Counted from the stretch's first letter, positions 24,281-36,285 are shown. The stretch: 64,000 nucleotides of DNA from Nyssa sinensis (GCA_008638375.1 CM018031.1:63013688-63077687); one strand, 5' to 3'. The notes: generated by a model not told the origin, from the letters alone. Numbers and translations: made by a program.

Positions 24281-25342
24281 TAGAGGACAGAGAAGAAAAG
24301 CAACTACCTTCCTTTGTTTTTTATTCATACGCATTCACTTCAGATTTTCATGAACCTCTCAAGAATTAGGACAGACAATCACGAGTAACTTTTCAAAAAA
24401 AATGTCGGCCATCTCATTTTTTCCATATTAATTCAAGGAATAGCATGCTCCAATGGATTCTTCATAGGAATCTTTTTTTGTTCCTCATGAGTCTTTGGGT
24501 CTTCCTTTATTTATAGATTTCTTTTTAAGTCGGTCAGATTCCTTTTGGTCTTCCTTAATTGATATATTAATGATACCTTTGGAAGAAAGGGAATTGAGAG
24601 TACGTTCTGAGTCACATTTTTTCCCCTGAATTTGTTTATTGGATTAACGGCTCCCAGACGCATTTTGGGTCAAGCCCAAAACATTTTGAAGTTGGGCTCG
24701 CATGCCCAACCCATTATAAGCGTAGCTGGGCCCGCATTAGCTCAAAACCAAGCAAGTCCTTTTCGGCTGCATTTAAATTAGGCTAACTAGAGAATTTTAG
24801 TTATCCACTTTTAAATAATACGAGAAAAGACATATGACATATATAGTCGGCCCATCTAACAAAAAGCCCGCTTTCGTTAGGCAATCCTACAGAACAGTTT
24901 ATAATGAACATGATAGGGGCCGCGCGAACGCAGGCCCCCACTATCACAAATTATGACGTAGGCTCTGCCACTTGGACAGACCTTAGGCGGGCGCCCCTCC
25001 CGAGTGCAATGGAGATCGCCAACCTAGGCCATGGGCCTTGGTGTTCACCCATTGACCCCGTCCAGGTAAGTATGTTTCAATTTTCGCACTCAACCTTATT
25101 TTATGGAGCTCATTCCTTCTCACAACTTCTTCAAAGTGCCGATGTGGGACAAAACAAATCGACCTGGTGCGTTTTCATAAAGAAACCTTTTGCAATTGTC
25201 GGAGAACCTGACGTTTTTCGGGATGGTTCTTGAAGATATTCATGAAATGTTTGTTGAGATCTTTCACTGTATCAACTTAATTTTTAGTTTTTATTTCGTC
25301 TAATATCAGATTGTTACTAGTTTTGTTGAAAGAAAGTGACTA
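20830..25342. other. Intergenic region, no gene supported
   Basis: AT-rich DNA with TA microsatellites near 21,317-21,340, 23,265-23,284 and 24,250-24,276, and one MITE candidate at 21,341-21,571. The GC-richer patch at 24,640-25,230 has a 109-aa frame with no recognisable domain. That patch may be the decayed 5' part of the IND1-like remnant or an unidentified repeat. Confidence 0.5.
21341..21571. mobile_element. MITE candidate with inverted ends
   Basis: The left part reads TAAATTTTTTTACCTGTTGAC and the right part GTCAGTAGGTAAATTTTTTT, which are near-complementary. The interior has a second inverted pair (GCCTCTTGG ... CCAAGAGGC). It is non-coding. Exact ends and target duplication are not clear. 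Confidence 0.45.
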
Positions 25343-26447
25343 TTGTTAAAGTCAATGACTGTGCATGTTAAAGAAGCTAAGGGTTTTGCGGCACGGAGGG
25401 GGAAGGGGGTTCGTGCTCATAGTCATGGCCTTAAGATTGTTGGGGTTAAATATATCATTGCCGTTGATTCTGATAAAATTGGCGTGGCAAGTCCGCCGCT
25501 GCTGGTAATCTTGGGCTCTCTCTTCCTTAATTCTTTTCCATCTCTTTCAAGAAATTGTTTATGATTTGGGTTTTTGTCCACATGATGAACTAGGGCGCAA
25601 TAAGCACATTTGATGATTATTGTCTATGTTAATCGGCTTTTCAGCAGATGGGTTGAGCAAAATTTGGGAATTTGAGGTCTTTCTGTTGTTACAAGGAAGC
25701 GAAAAGAAGAAGGATTACATAAAATTAATATCATGATAATGTCGGCCCAATATAATCTGAAACAAATCTTGCTCCCCTAGATGAGGCAGCCTAGCGATGC
25801 ACTCCATTTACCATTTTGCGAATGAGGGCTTGACCAGTCACAAACCCTGTTTATGAATCTTATAAGTTGGAATAGTTTTCTTTCATGCCTTAGAGGTATA
25901 AAGTAACCTACAAGTGGAATGGCTTCATGCCCTTTATAAAGCATACGCCAATCTCGGCACATAAGTTTAGTGAAGGCTTTGAAGCTATATTTCTTTTAGA
26001 CGGCAAAGTCCTTTATTCTATTATTTGATTCTTTATCTGTTTTTTGAGTTTCTGTGGGTTTTATACTGGTGGTGTAGCGTCTTGTGGAATTGAAACAAAG
26101 CTGTGGGTTGTACTGAATATCAATCTTCTGATGTCTCTTATCATATTGAGGTGCTCCTGCAGCAGAGCCAAGGAGTCTAAAAATGGGGCAACAATGCAGT
26201 GGAAAAACTAAAACAACAATTTTTAAGTCATCATACCATGTGGGTTTCACAATTTGATGAGGCAACTTCTTAAATTTTCTTCATTAATATTACAAATGCA
26301 ATTATCTATATTTGTGGGGTCTGCAGTGGATTTGGCAGTTGCACTTGCGGTAAGTGTCAACTTAAGGTTGGGTTGCTCGATGCAGATGTCTATGGACAAT
26401 CTATTCCTAACGTGATGAAACTCCATGGAAAGCCTTAAGTAAAGGTA
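25343..26447 (+). pseudogene. IND1/INDH-type (NUBPL/Mrp) P-loop Fe-S assembly factor, decayed
   Basis: The family assembles Fe-S clusters for mitochondrial complex I. Exon A (about 25,343-25,512) reads AKGFAARRGKGVRAHSHGLK, then IVGVKYIIAV, the presequence/N-terminus typical of plant IND1. The following Walker A, normally SGKGGVGKS, reads SDKIGVASP at 25,468-25,495, so the nucleotide-binding loop is gone. Exon B (about 26,327-26,447), after acceptor CTGCAG, reads VDLAVALA. After a one-base frameshift it reads GLLDADVYGQSIPNVMKLHG and stops. The later two thirds of the protein are absent. The remnant is not functional. Family identity rests on these blocks alone. Confidence 0.75.
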
Positions 26448-27448
26448 ATGCAGTAAATCTCTATATTCTTCCTAAGATGCTCTACAATTCGTTTTTGTGG
26501 TGTCAATGACTCGATGCATATTGGTGAATTGTTAATGGTAGTATTTTATTACAGTTTTAAGATATTGAGAAGTTGGTTAGTTATTTTGGCTGAAATTTTC
26601 AAGTTCCTATGATTTTGACACTATACGTTGCCTTTTTCTCCTTGGTTTCTAGTTTGTCCAAGCTGTCAATGCAATTAAACTTTTGCAGAAATATATATAT
26701 ATATATATAAGTGCATGCTTGATGCTATTTTTCATCTGTCCATGCAATAAACAACAGGTTTCTTTAAAAAAAAATTTCCTTTAAATTTTTTTTCCTTTTT
26801 TTAAAGGAAATGACAACATGCATCTTCGAGAAGGAAAACACCGGAAGAAGAATTTTGAGAAATATTTCAAAATTACAAGAATAGGAAAGTGACTTTACAT
26901 GCAAACCATTAAAGAGTATGATGACATTTGGCCACCAAGGGTGTAACAGGTCCATTGATGTCCCCTTATTCAATTGCTTCTTTTTGGGGCTACATAAAAA
27001 TAGGAAGCACGGTTACTTCTACGAAGTAGTTGTATCTGTACTGGATACCGATACAAGGATACTTGTGGATACATATTTGATACTTCATAAACGTTTCCAT
27101 GATTTGAAATTTTTTAATTTTTTTTTTATTTTGATCATATATTGGATACTTCTCAGATACTCTTAAGACACGTGTCCAACATACTTTGAATATTAAGGTA
27201 CGGCATTAGCATTAGAAAATAAGTGTTAGAGAGAACTTAACTTAGGTTTCCAATTCTCATTATTTTCCTAGAGAAGAGAAATTGAGATACAGTAAATGTA
27301 CCTCGTGTTGAATATAATTCCACAGTGAAGTTGTGTTGTGTACTGTAAACTCATGCCATTTTTTATACAGTGCAGCTAAATGGAGAAGTTTGGGCTCTAA
27401 GATGCTACCATCCTTGGCCTTTTCTTTTTTCTTTTTCTTTTTCTTTTT

Positions 27449-27479
<31 letters not shown>

Positions 27480-27836
27480 GGAGGGGGGTGTTAGTAATAA
27501 TGTACAATCATGATAAAAAATGGAAAACAAAGGGCAAAAAAAAAAAAGGAGAGGGTAATACTGTTGGATGAACATCCATGGTTTAAGGTTGGAAATTTTC
27601 AACTTATGGACCTTATGGTCTCCTTGAGCTGAGCTTGAAGAAAGGAATGGTGTTTCTCCAACCAACCAACCATCCTGCCATCTAACTAAGCCAAGGATTT
27701 TTTCTTGTTGTTGTTTGTATACGCCTGTCTTATTTACTGCCTTTTGTATTGGTCCTATGACAAGCTTGAGCATTCTGTTGCTTCTATCTGTATGTTATTT
27801 TTGTTTAAGGTTTTGGACTTTGTTTTTTTGCATAGC
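26448..27836. other. Spacer between two pseudogenes
   Basis: No coding feature. It holds a (TA)n run at 26,692-26,709 and a long T-tract/G-tract junction at about 27,440-27,487. Confidence 0.6.
27440..27487. repeat. poly(T)-poly(G) tract
   Basis: A pyrimidine run (CTTTTTCTTTT) passes directly into about 24 G and then A plus seven G. It is strongly G-quadruplex prone. Length is likely variable or sequencing-limited. Confidence 0.85.
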
Positions 27837-28657
27837 AATACTGGGAAGCTGGTGGTAATTGCAACATGGCTATAGCAGCAGCAAGGATGGGACTTCACTG
27901 TAGTACAATTGGTCATGTGGATAATGAAATATTTCGGCACTTCCTCTTAGATGTGCTTTTTGATGACAGAATTGGTACGGTTGGAATGAGCAAAGATAAC
28001 CATGTTGTTATCTGTCTTAGTGCCGCATACGAAACACTTTTATGTTGGGTTTTTGGTGGACCCTTTGCAAAGACGGTTTTTGCTGGTAAAAAGTGCACAA
28101 ATTTAAGTTGTTTTAGATTTCTCTGGAAAACTAACCTCATACAAGGTTCATCTCAATGTGGGATGTTGTTATTGCTAACAATAATTGTCAAAGCATGGTT
28201 TTTCTGAACACATTTGTTTTTGTTTACCAGTCAAACTGATTTTTATAAGCAGCCCGCATTCAGTTGGATGAGCAAACTATCAAATGAAGTAAAGATGACT
28301 ATAAGAAGTCAAAGATTTTGTTTTGTAATGGTTATGGCTTTGATGAGCTGGCCCCTGGTTTGATTGTCTCTGCTCTAGAGTATACTGTAAAAGTAGGGAC
28401 TTCAGTTTTTTTTATCCTGGACCACGGGGAAAAGGCTTTTCTGCTAGAATGCCTGAAGAACAAAGAGCACTTGGCGAGCTTGGATGAGCGATGTTCTTCT
28501 TCTAACATCCAAGGAGGTTTGACTTCCCCTCCCTGTCTGAGCATCTAGTTTTATGTTTTTGTTGTTATGAACTCAACTAAACCTTGTGCGAACTATTTAC
28601 AATAGATAGCGGCTCTATCTCAACATGTGACCTCTTTTACATTGCTCATCTCCTTCC

Positions 28658-28876
28658 AGAGTGGCGGATCCAATTATAGCTAGGGAGGCAAAAGTGTAAG
28701 TACTAGAATTCAAGAGGAACTATTATGAATATATTAAAAAATATATTGTGTGGGTTTTTTTTTTTGGGGGGGGGGGGGGGGTCTCCTAAACTTTTTAAAA
28801 AATTCTAGCAAAATAATTAGTAAGAATGCATTTTCTAAATTTTTGGGCCCCTCTCCTCCCTCCCTCGCCACTGTCC
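28658..28876. mobile_element. MITE-like element with GTGGCGGATCC ends
   Basis: The left end AGTGGCGGATCCAA and right end CCTCGCCACT are imperfect inverted repeats. The interior has a poly(T)-poly(G) tract at about 28,754-28,781. It sits in an intron remnant of the pfkB pseudogene. Confidence 0.4.
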
Positions 28877-29140
28877 TGCCACCTTCTTTAACTTCAAGTG
28901 TATTCCTCCTTACTCATTAATGCAGCCCTCAATATGAATATGCATGTTGGGTGAGTGTGTTATCAGATTTTTCTAATCGTCAAATCTTAGGGCACAAGGA
29001 CATAATTGAAATGCTATAGTTATCAAGACTTCTTCTATACCTTTGGATAAAAAAGGATGCGTCACTTAAATTTTCTGCAAGATGAATACCTAATTTATTC
29101 TGATGATCCATGTAAAAGGGACATGTAAGTATCCTATGGA

Positions 29141-30603
29141 CAAGGATTAAAATTTCGTTTCTTTTCCATCGAAACGGCCGAAACATTTCCGTTTCTCAAG
29201 GAACCGAAACGAAACATTAGTGGAATATCTAAATTCACATGTTTCCATGGAAACAACTTAATTGTTTCTGTGGAAACATACCGAAACTAGTGGAAACATT
29301 TTTTTTGTATCAACAATAATGCCAGAAATTAATAAAAGATAATATCCATTTATTTTTCAAAGATTAAGACTCAAAACTACAAGAAGATATTTCTATTATT
29401 TTTCCTAAAATAATAGAAAAGTAGTAGGAAAAGTAAAGTGTAGATAAACAACTATTTTAATACTAAGTTACTAATTATAATAGGTTTAAATCGCTGTTTG
29501 TTTTACTTTTTATTTTATATGTAACTTATGTCAAATTATCTAATTCGTGAATATTACACAGTATATATCTATTATGTTATGGTATTGTATTGTATTGTAT
29601 TTAATTATAATAATTTTATATATTTTAAAATATATAATTTTTTTTTATAGAAAAACTGAGAATTTCATTAACAGCCCAAGAAGGGCAAAAAATAAAAGAA
29701 GATATATTTTAAAATATATAATAATTTCATATTATAGAAAAAATTACCTCTAATTTTTTATACTAATTTTTAATTAATAAAGAGTTATTTGGTATTAATA
29801 ACTAATTTTCATTTACGTTTTTTTTTTTCAATTTCACCCTAGTAATTGGTATGGATGGACGTGTTTTCTAAAACATTTACAATTAATTAATTATACTATT
29901 TATTTTTGCATATTCATATATTTTACTTTATGTTTCTACATATTTTAATTTTTTTCATCGTTTCCACTATGTTTCCAAAAAGTTTTCGAAATATTTTTAT
30001 TTTTTGGGTGACCGAAATAACACTATGAAACGAAATTTTGATCCTTGGTTAGTTATTTTGTTAATAGTTATTTATATATCTCTATATATAATAATGATAA
30101 TTATTTGATTTTTTTATAAACATGAAATATCATTACAAAAGAATGTTCATTTATCCATGAAAGATCACTAATGAACTCTACTCAAAAAAAAAAAACACAT
30201 TTATGAAATGATTTTGTACAATCCAAAAGCATGAAAAATATAAAAAATTGCTTCATTCATCTTAATTTGTGAATCTATGTCCCTTCAAAAATCTTCTTAT
30301 GCCATTATTGTCATCTACATAATAAAAAAGTCAAGAAAGATTGTATTTCACATTATACAATGAAAAAACAAGTAGTTAGTCTTTAGTTTTTAAATTTAAA
30401 TTAGTGTCATTTATCATGAATATGATGTATATGCCTTAAACGTGCACAAATATTCAATAAATAGGCTTATTTGTATAAATAAATAAATTTTAAGTTATGT
30501 TTCCACATGTTTTCAATTTTTTCTCCGTTTCTATTATGTTTTCGAAACGTTTCTGTTTCCGGACAGACCGAAACTATACATCTAAATGATATTTTCATCC
30601 TTG
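29141..30603. mobile_element. hAT-like non-autonomous TIR element with a repeated right end
   Basis: The left end CAAGGATTAAAATTTCG has inverse partners at two places: CGAAATTTTGATCCTTG ending at 30,047 and a shorter ATTTTCATCCTTG ending at 30,603. The flanking 8-mers CCTATGGA (29,133-29,140) and CCTGTGGA (30,604-30,611) match at 7 of 8 bases, as expected for a hAT target duplication, so the outer end is 30,603. The interior is packed with GTTTC/GAAAC motifs. The right arm is present twice (about 29,930-30,047 and 30,490-30,603). No transposase is encoded. Confidence 0.7.
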
Positions 30604-31276
30604 CCTGTGGAACTTTTGTTTGAACTAGAAATATGTTTCTCACTTGCTTATAAGCATGCATGTCGCTTGCAAGCTTTACCTGTAACCTTGTCATGTCCAA
30701 GAGGGATAAAATTCAACTTGAAGTGTCCATTTAATATAGTTTATTCCACTTAATACTCTGGAATCTAGTGTGATGGGGACTGCTCATTTAGACCACTTGT
30801 TCAAAACACGATCTGCTAGTGACATACTGACAAAAGGTTTCTTTAGACCTTATGTAGGAAGAAAATAAAATAACACCTGTATCTCATAAAGTTTTATGGT
30901 AAGAGGATGCAGTTATTGGTTCATTGGGCTGATCAAACCCATGTTCCAAAGCATCAGTATGACATTGTTCATCTTTAATTTCCCTGTACTCTGAATGAAC
31001 CATTAAAAGTGGAGCTTTCAATGGTACCAAAACTAACAAGATTTTATGATGCATTTTTTAAAAATAGTTAAGTGGGCCTTTTTTTTTGGGCGGGGGGGTG
31101 TGTTGAGCCTGGGACTTTGCGAGATTTTACAATGCATTATAAAGCAGTTGAAGGTCTAAACAATAGAATGTACAATGTAATTGTATTGATGATGTGACAT
31201 GCTGAATCACTGACTGGCATAGGAACCCAATACTGGCAGGACAGGAGTTGCTCAAGGATGGAGTGCATACAAAATG

Positions 31277-31660
31277 GGTCTAAAGGGTTCAGTTTTAATT
31301 ACCATGCAAGTATATCATGTGCACCTGCATTCAAGGTGTATATAGAAAACAATTGATATCATTATGTATGAAAATCTGCATGCTCTTCCATATCTATGTT
31401 ATTGTAATGCTCTTATACTATTTTTTTTTATTTAGATATATACTTTCATTGACTAACTCAACAATGGGTTGTTGTTAAAATGGGTCTAAATCACCACCTC
31501 AAGTATATCATGTGCTGCATTCAAGGTATATTGAGAAATATTTTGATATTATTATGTATGAAATCTGCTTGCTCTTCCATATCTATGTTATTGTAATGCT
31601 CTTGTATTATTATTTTTTATTTGCATATATACTTTCATTGACTAACTCAACAATCATATA
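31277..31660 (+). repeat. Tandem duplication covering the end of a pfkB pseudo-exon
   Basis: Two units of about 180-190 bp each run from an exon tail (AAGTATATCATGTG, CTGCATTCAAG and the donor) through intron sequence to TTTCATTGACTAACTCAACA. They start near 31,277 and 31,480. Confidence 0.75.
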
Positions 31661-31837
31661 ATGTAGTTTATGGCTTGTTAAAATGTCAGTACTAGTTTTG
31701 CAAACTGAGCACTGTCGCCTTCATGGAACTTGTATCGTGCCAAAATCATGTTAGAGAGAGAGATTTCTAAAGAAAAAAAAGAAAGCTGTGGATGTACTGT
31801 TTTCAATTTTCTCATTGTAAGTTAATCACACTTGGAA

Positions 31838-32152
31838 AAGTTTGCATTTTCTGTTAAATAAATATACTTTCAAACTCTGCCTGGAGTTGCATTCTCTAAA
31901 TTTACTTAAATGCATATTGCATCTTTCTTTTATTCTGTATGTGATGTGCAACCTTAATTGGTCACATACAACCTTAATTGGTACTATGAATTTTTAATGG
32001 GTGAAAATTTTGCATTTTCTGTTAAATAAATGTACATTCACACACTGCCTGGGATTGCATTCTCTAAATTTACTTGGACGCATATTGCATCTTTCTTTTC
32101 TTCCGTAAATGGTGTGTAACCTTAATTGGTATTGTGATTTTTTAACAGGTGA
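31838..32152 (+). repeat. Tandem duplication at the 3' end of a pfkB pseudogene intron
   Basis: Two units of about 150-165 bp start at GCATTTTCTGTTAAATAAAT (about 31,842 and 32,011). Both run through GCATTCTCTAAATTTACTT and ACCTTAATTGGTA up to the acceptor TTAACAG. Confidence 0.75.
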
Positions 32153-32508
32153 ATGTTGTTGACACCGTGGGGTGCTGAGATAGTTTTGTAGTTGCTATTG
32201 CATATGGTTTTATACACAATGTGCCCATGGTTTATACTGCAACCGCCATGGGTTGTGGAGCCGATAGGAATGTTGCAACCTTGAAGCAAGACATAGAACT
32301 CATGAAGGCAGCAAATCTCAATGAGGATGAAAAGTTTTGGAAGGAGCTACTTGATGAAAATTTGGATGCTCAGGAAATTACATTTCTCTAAAAAAATGGT
32401 TATAAATGGAAGCATTAATCGGCTGAATTGTGTTGCCCTGCAAAAGGCGGTTTTTGAAATGCTGCCTAAGCTCGAATCTGCACAGGTGACGGCGGTATTG
32501 CCATCTTG

Positions 32509-34558
32509 ACGAGTATGATGACCTTCTTGGGACAGCTGATTCTTTTTTTTTCTTTCCTGATAATTTTATTGCCTTGAAAGTTTAAGCATGGGGCTGAGAC
32601 AACTAATTCAGTACAGGCTCGGCTTTGGATGGAGTTGCATTATGGGGTATTTGTTGGGGAGAGTTTTCTGCTCAAAGAAAAATAGAATTGGCAAGATCTG
32701 ACTTTGTTTTTCCAGAAACCAGTTCGGGCTTGGGATTTTTTGGGTTGTGCAGTGCAAAATGCCCCCCTCAGATGCCAAATGAACATGAAGAACGAATCTT
32801 GGGTAAGCTTATTACCATTTTTATGTTCTTTTAATTATATTTCTCTTTGTAAAAATATTTCATAGGTTTGATGACATGAAAGTCTCATAATCATATTGTT
32901 TGGAACTCTTTTTATGCAATACACAGAACGATGATAAGGAAACAGATATTCAACTTTGACGTTTTAAAAGTTTTCTTTCCCTTGGTTAACAAAAAGAATT
33001 GATGATTCCTGTTCTACATTACAATCGGCTTGGTTGGTTTTTCATTAAATATGTTTGGATAAGCGAGGGAAAAAAATGAAAAGATAATATTAATTATGAA
33101 GAAAAGAAGAAGAAAGATGAGGAAATTATAATTCCTCTTTTACTATTTTTATGTTCGGATAACTAAATGAGAAAAAAAAAATGATAATGTAATTTTCTTA
33201 TTTTGTTTAAGAAAGACTGAAGAGAGAAAAAATAAATAAATAAAATATTTTATTATGTAAGTAAAATAAAATTTTACTTGTTTTAAAAAAGTATATATGG
33301 GCAAAACTTAATAACTAACTTTTTAATTTTTTTTATTTCTTTTTGTTTTTAAAAGGAGATTAAAATGGACTTTTGAGCCCCTCTTTCTTCTTTATTTTAT
33401 AAAAACAATAGTATTATAATATTATAATTAACTCAACAATATTACAAATTAAAAAGAGACGAAAATAGACTTTTAAACTCTTCCCTCTTCTTTATTTTCT
33501 TTTTGTTCAACTAATTATTAATTTTTTTTAATAAAAGCGATGGATGTTATAATATTATAATTAACTCAACAATATTAATAATACTACAAACGAAATTTAA
33601 GAGTTTCAATATTATAATCAATTTAATAATATTACATAATTACAAATTAACTAATTAAATTTTGGAGTCTCTAGAATATGAGTTTTGAACTGATAAATCA
33701 ACCTCGGTTTATTATAAATAGAAATAATATTTATATCTCTCAAAATGTAATTTGAATTCATGAACTCGAAGACACAATACCCAACTAATAACCAACTAAG
33801 TTAGCCCCTTCATTAAATTCTCTTAAATCAAGTAAACTGTTGATGATAAATGACAAATGAATTCGATGTCATCCTTGTTGTTGTCTTTGTAACATCACAT
33901 GAATCAATGACCGCTATTCTGGTTCTCATTCTTATTTCATTATTCCATTCTTTCTTTTCACAGAGAGAGAGTGAGTGCCACTATGTTCATTCAGATACAT
34001 TCAAGTAAAACATGAGTATTTTTTCAAAAGATTTGTTCCGTTTGTTTTTGTTTTTAAAAACAGTTTTTCTAATTTTAAAAAGTGAAATACGCATTTTAAA
34101 ATATTTTTTTTTTAATTTTTTAAAATTCATATTATCATATCTAAATATATTTTTACAATTTTTAAAAAATTAATTACAAAATTTTGAATATATTTTAAAA
34201 AAAAATTTAAAAAATTGTTTCTGAATCACAATTCAAAAAATTGTTTCTGAATCACAATCCAAATCGTATTTTTCAGTTCATTTAAATGAGTATTTAAGTG
34301 GCCCTTTAGAATTGCTTCTCTAAATACATTTTTGTGCATTTAAAAAAATAAATGCCTAAGTAAAAAGTTGCTCTAAAGTTTTGGTCAAGCTGCTAAATAT
34401 GGTTAGGTAGTTAATAGGGTACTAAAATTAACATGATAAACTATCTAATTTTAATCAATGCAATAATATTATTTTAGAATAATAATAATAAGAAACTCTA
34501 TCTTACTTAATACAACTAACCCCTTAATAATTGATAATACAATGAAAGTAAAATTTGT
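32509..34558. other. Intergenic region, no gene supported
   Basis: The small frames here (for example 32,625-32,834) show no known domain. The rest is AT-rich with homopolymer runs. Confidence 0.5.
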
Positions 34559-34567
34559 TAATTAAAA

Positions 34568-35026
34568 GAGTAAATTATACTGACTTCTAATGAAGTTTTT
34601 GATAATTACATTGATCTCTCCTGTTATTTTTAAAATTATACTGACCTCCTTTCTTTTGCCTAATAACTTACAAATAGTCCCATCCAATAAATTTTTTTTA
34701 AAAAAGACAAAAATATCCCTTTTATGTTTTTACATTTTTTTAATGTTGACCAACTTTTTTAAATATTTTTTTATTTATATAAAAATAAATTTAAGATCTT
34801 AATCAATATTTATTGGAAAACGGAAAAAAAATTAGTCAAAAGTGAAAAATGTAAAAAAAAAAAAAATTATAAAAGGGCAGTTCTGTCTTTATAAAAAAAA
34901 ATGGACAGAAATGAGGTATTTGTAAATTATCATATAAAGTAGAGAAAATCAATGTAATTTCAAAACCTATAAGTGTTGTCAATGTAATTGTTCAAAAATC
35001 TAAAAATAAGTTAGTATAATTTATTC
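34568..35026. mobile_element. Mutator-type MITE, 459 bp
   Basis: The inverted ends GAGTAAATTATACTGACTT and AAGTTAGTATAATTTATTC pair at all but two positions. An exact 9-bp direct repeat TAATTAAAA flanks it (34,559-34,567 and 35,027-35,035), the length made by Mutator-like transposases. It has no coding capacity. It lies about 0.5 kb upstream of the MUSTANG gene promoter. Confidence 0.8.
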
Positions 35027-35439
35027 TAATTAAAATTATTATTTTTTCCTACACCAAAGTTTCTTTACTAGTATACATATGTTTTATTCTATAATGACTA
35101 ATATAAAAGGATCCTTAAAACGAAATTGAATTTTAATTATATCATCTATAAATCGTAGTGATGCTGCTTCCCCATTAATGGGCCAATTGGATGATCAACC
35201 ATAGTTGGTAAATACTAGTAATATATACATGTACTACACTTATGGAAAAATCATTTTTTTAATAGCAAAAAATTGTGAATAATTAAGGCATGTTTACTTT
35301 TTTTAAAAAAAAAAGTATTTAATTATTCACTGTTTTATGTTAGTTAATTGCTGTAATATATTCTTTAAAAATATTAAAATAAAACAAATTTATGGTATTG
35401 TAATATATATATATATATAGCGAGTATTATTCTCATATT

Positions 35440-35442
<3 letters not shown>

Positions 35443-35470
<28 letters not shown>
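35443..35470. repeat. (GA)n tract in the MUSTANG promoter
   Basis: A pure AG run immediately upstream of the TATA box. GA tracts are common in plant core promoters and can bind BPC/GAGA-type proteins. Confidence 0.85.
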
Positions 35471-35472
<2 letters not shown>

Positions 35473-35476
35473 TGTT

Positions 35477-35484
35477 TATAAATA
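35477..35484 (+). promoter_or_regulatory. TATA box of the MUSTANG gene
   Basis: TATAAATA follows the GA tract. Transcription is expected about 30 bp downstream, leading into a pyrimidine-rich leader. Confidence 0.65.
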
Positions 35485-35504
35485 TGGAAGTCGGGGATTA
35501 TTGG

Positions 35505-36250
35505 GATGACCTAAATGCCCTCTTTTTTTGGCCTCAGCCCTAGCTTTTGACCTCCAAAACCTCCGATTCCCTTACCTTCTGCCCTTTTGCCCCCTGCAAT
35601 TTCTCGACTCTTCCCCTTCCCTACCCTTCCCTCTTTCAGGTATTTCGCTCTTCTCTCTTAACCGCCAAAATCTCACACACAATACACACTCTCTCTCCCT
35701 CTCCTCCTCTCTCTTTCTTAAGTATTTATATTTTCAGCTATATATGTGTGTGTGGGTGTAAACGCTAATTGTAGTTATGGAACCTTTTTCGATCACTGTT
35801 CTAATGTTTTTCTTTTATTTGTTTAATCTCAATTTTACAGATATTGTGGTGTGCGCAAAGCGCGAAGTTGTTGGTTTTTGGAACTCCAATTCGCATTGGA
35901 AATTAGGGTTTTTCAGTCGTCTTCAAGATTATTTTTTTGGGTGAGCTTCTGTACATGAATTATGTTTTCTTGCATTCTTATTGACTCTAAAATGTTCTTA
36001 TCCTTCGTTTGGTAGCTGAGAAAAAACTAGGGGAAAGGGTTAATTTGAGTCTAATGTGTAAGCTAAGTGGTTTGGTTTTGGTTATTGTTTTCTCCTGTCC
36101 CAACTGATGAATAATATAGGAGTCGAATTTAAATTTCAGGCTTTTCTTGGCAACCAAACGAAACATGTACGGTTAGTGCCACACTTTTCTGTGGTTTATC
36201 CATGTATGTCATGCTCATTATCTCTGATGAGTGATTTTTTTTTTTAATTA

Positions 36251-36285
<35 letters not shown>

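Larger units (their letters stand above)
27838..32508 (+). pseudogene. pfkB carbohydrate kinase (NARA5-like), decayed multi-exon gene
   Basis: The exon remnants are in order. At 27,838-28,090 there is YWEAGGNCNMAIAAARMGL, then IGHVDNEI-FLLDVLFDD-IGTVGM. At about 28,238-28,515 there is SWMSKLSNEVKM, a frameshift, FCNGYGFDELAPGLIVSALE, then a shifted copy of the usual DPGPRGKSL region. At about 31,217-31,338 there is NPILAGQELLKDGVHTKWV, then SISCAPAFK. At about 32,150-32,508 there is VNVVDTVGC-stop-DSFVVAIAYGF, TAMGCGADRNVATLKQDIEL, then LNCVALQK and MLPKLESAQ. pfkB kinases phosphorylate sugars or nucleosides; the closest plant type I recall is plastid NARA5. The catalytic GCGDSF carries a stop, about 11 residues before TAMGCG are deleted, and the N-terminal exons are missing, so it is dead. 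Confidence 0.85.

Noticed and set aside
24904..25233. A 109-aa open frame in a GC-richer patch
   Set aside because: No recognisable domain or signal. A donor-like CAGGTAAGT interrupts it, and it may be decayed leader or repeat sequence.
31768..31792. A miR396-like string (complement of CCACAGCTTTCTT)
   Set aside because: Only about 13 bases match, the rest is an A-run, and no complementary arm occurs nearby to form a hairpin.
27838..32508. A functional pfkB kinase gene
   Set aside because: Stop inside the catalytic motif, deletion before TAMGCG, frameshifts and missing first exons.
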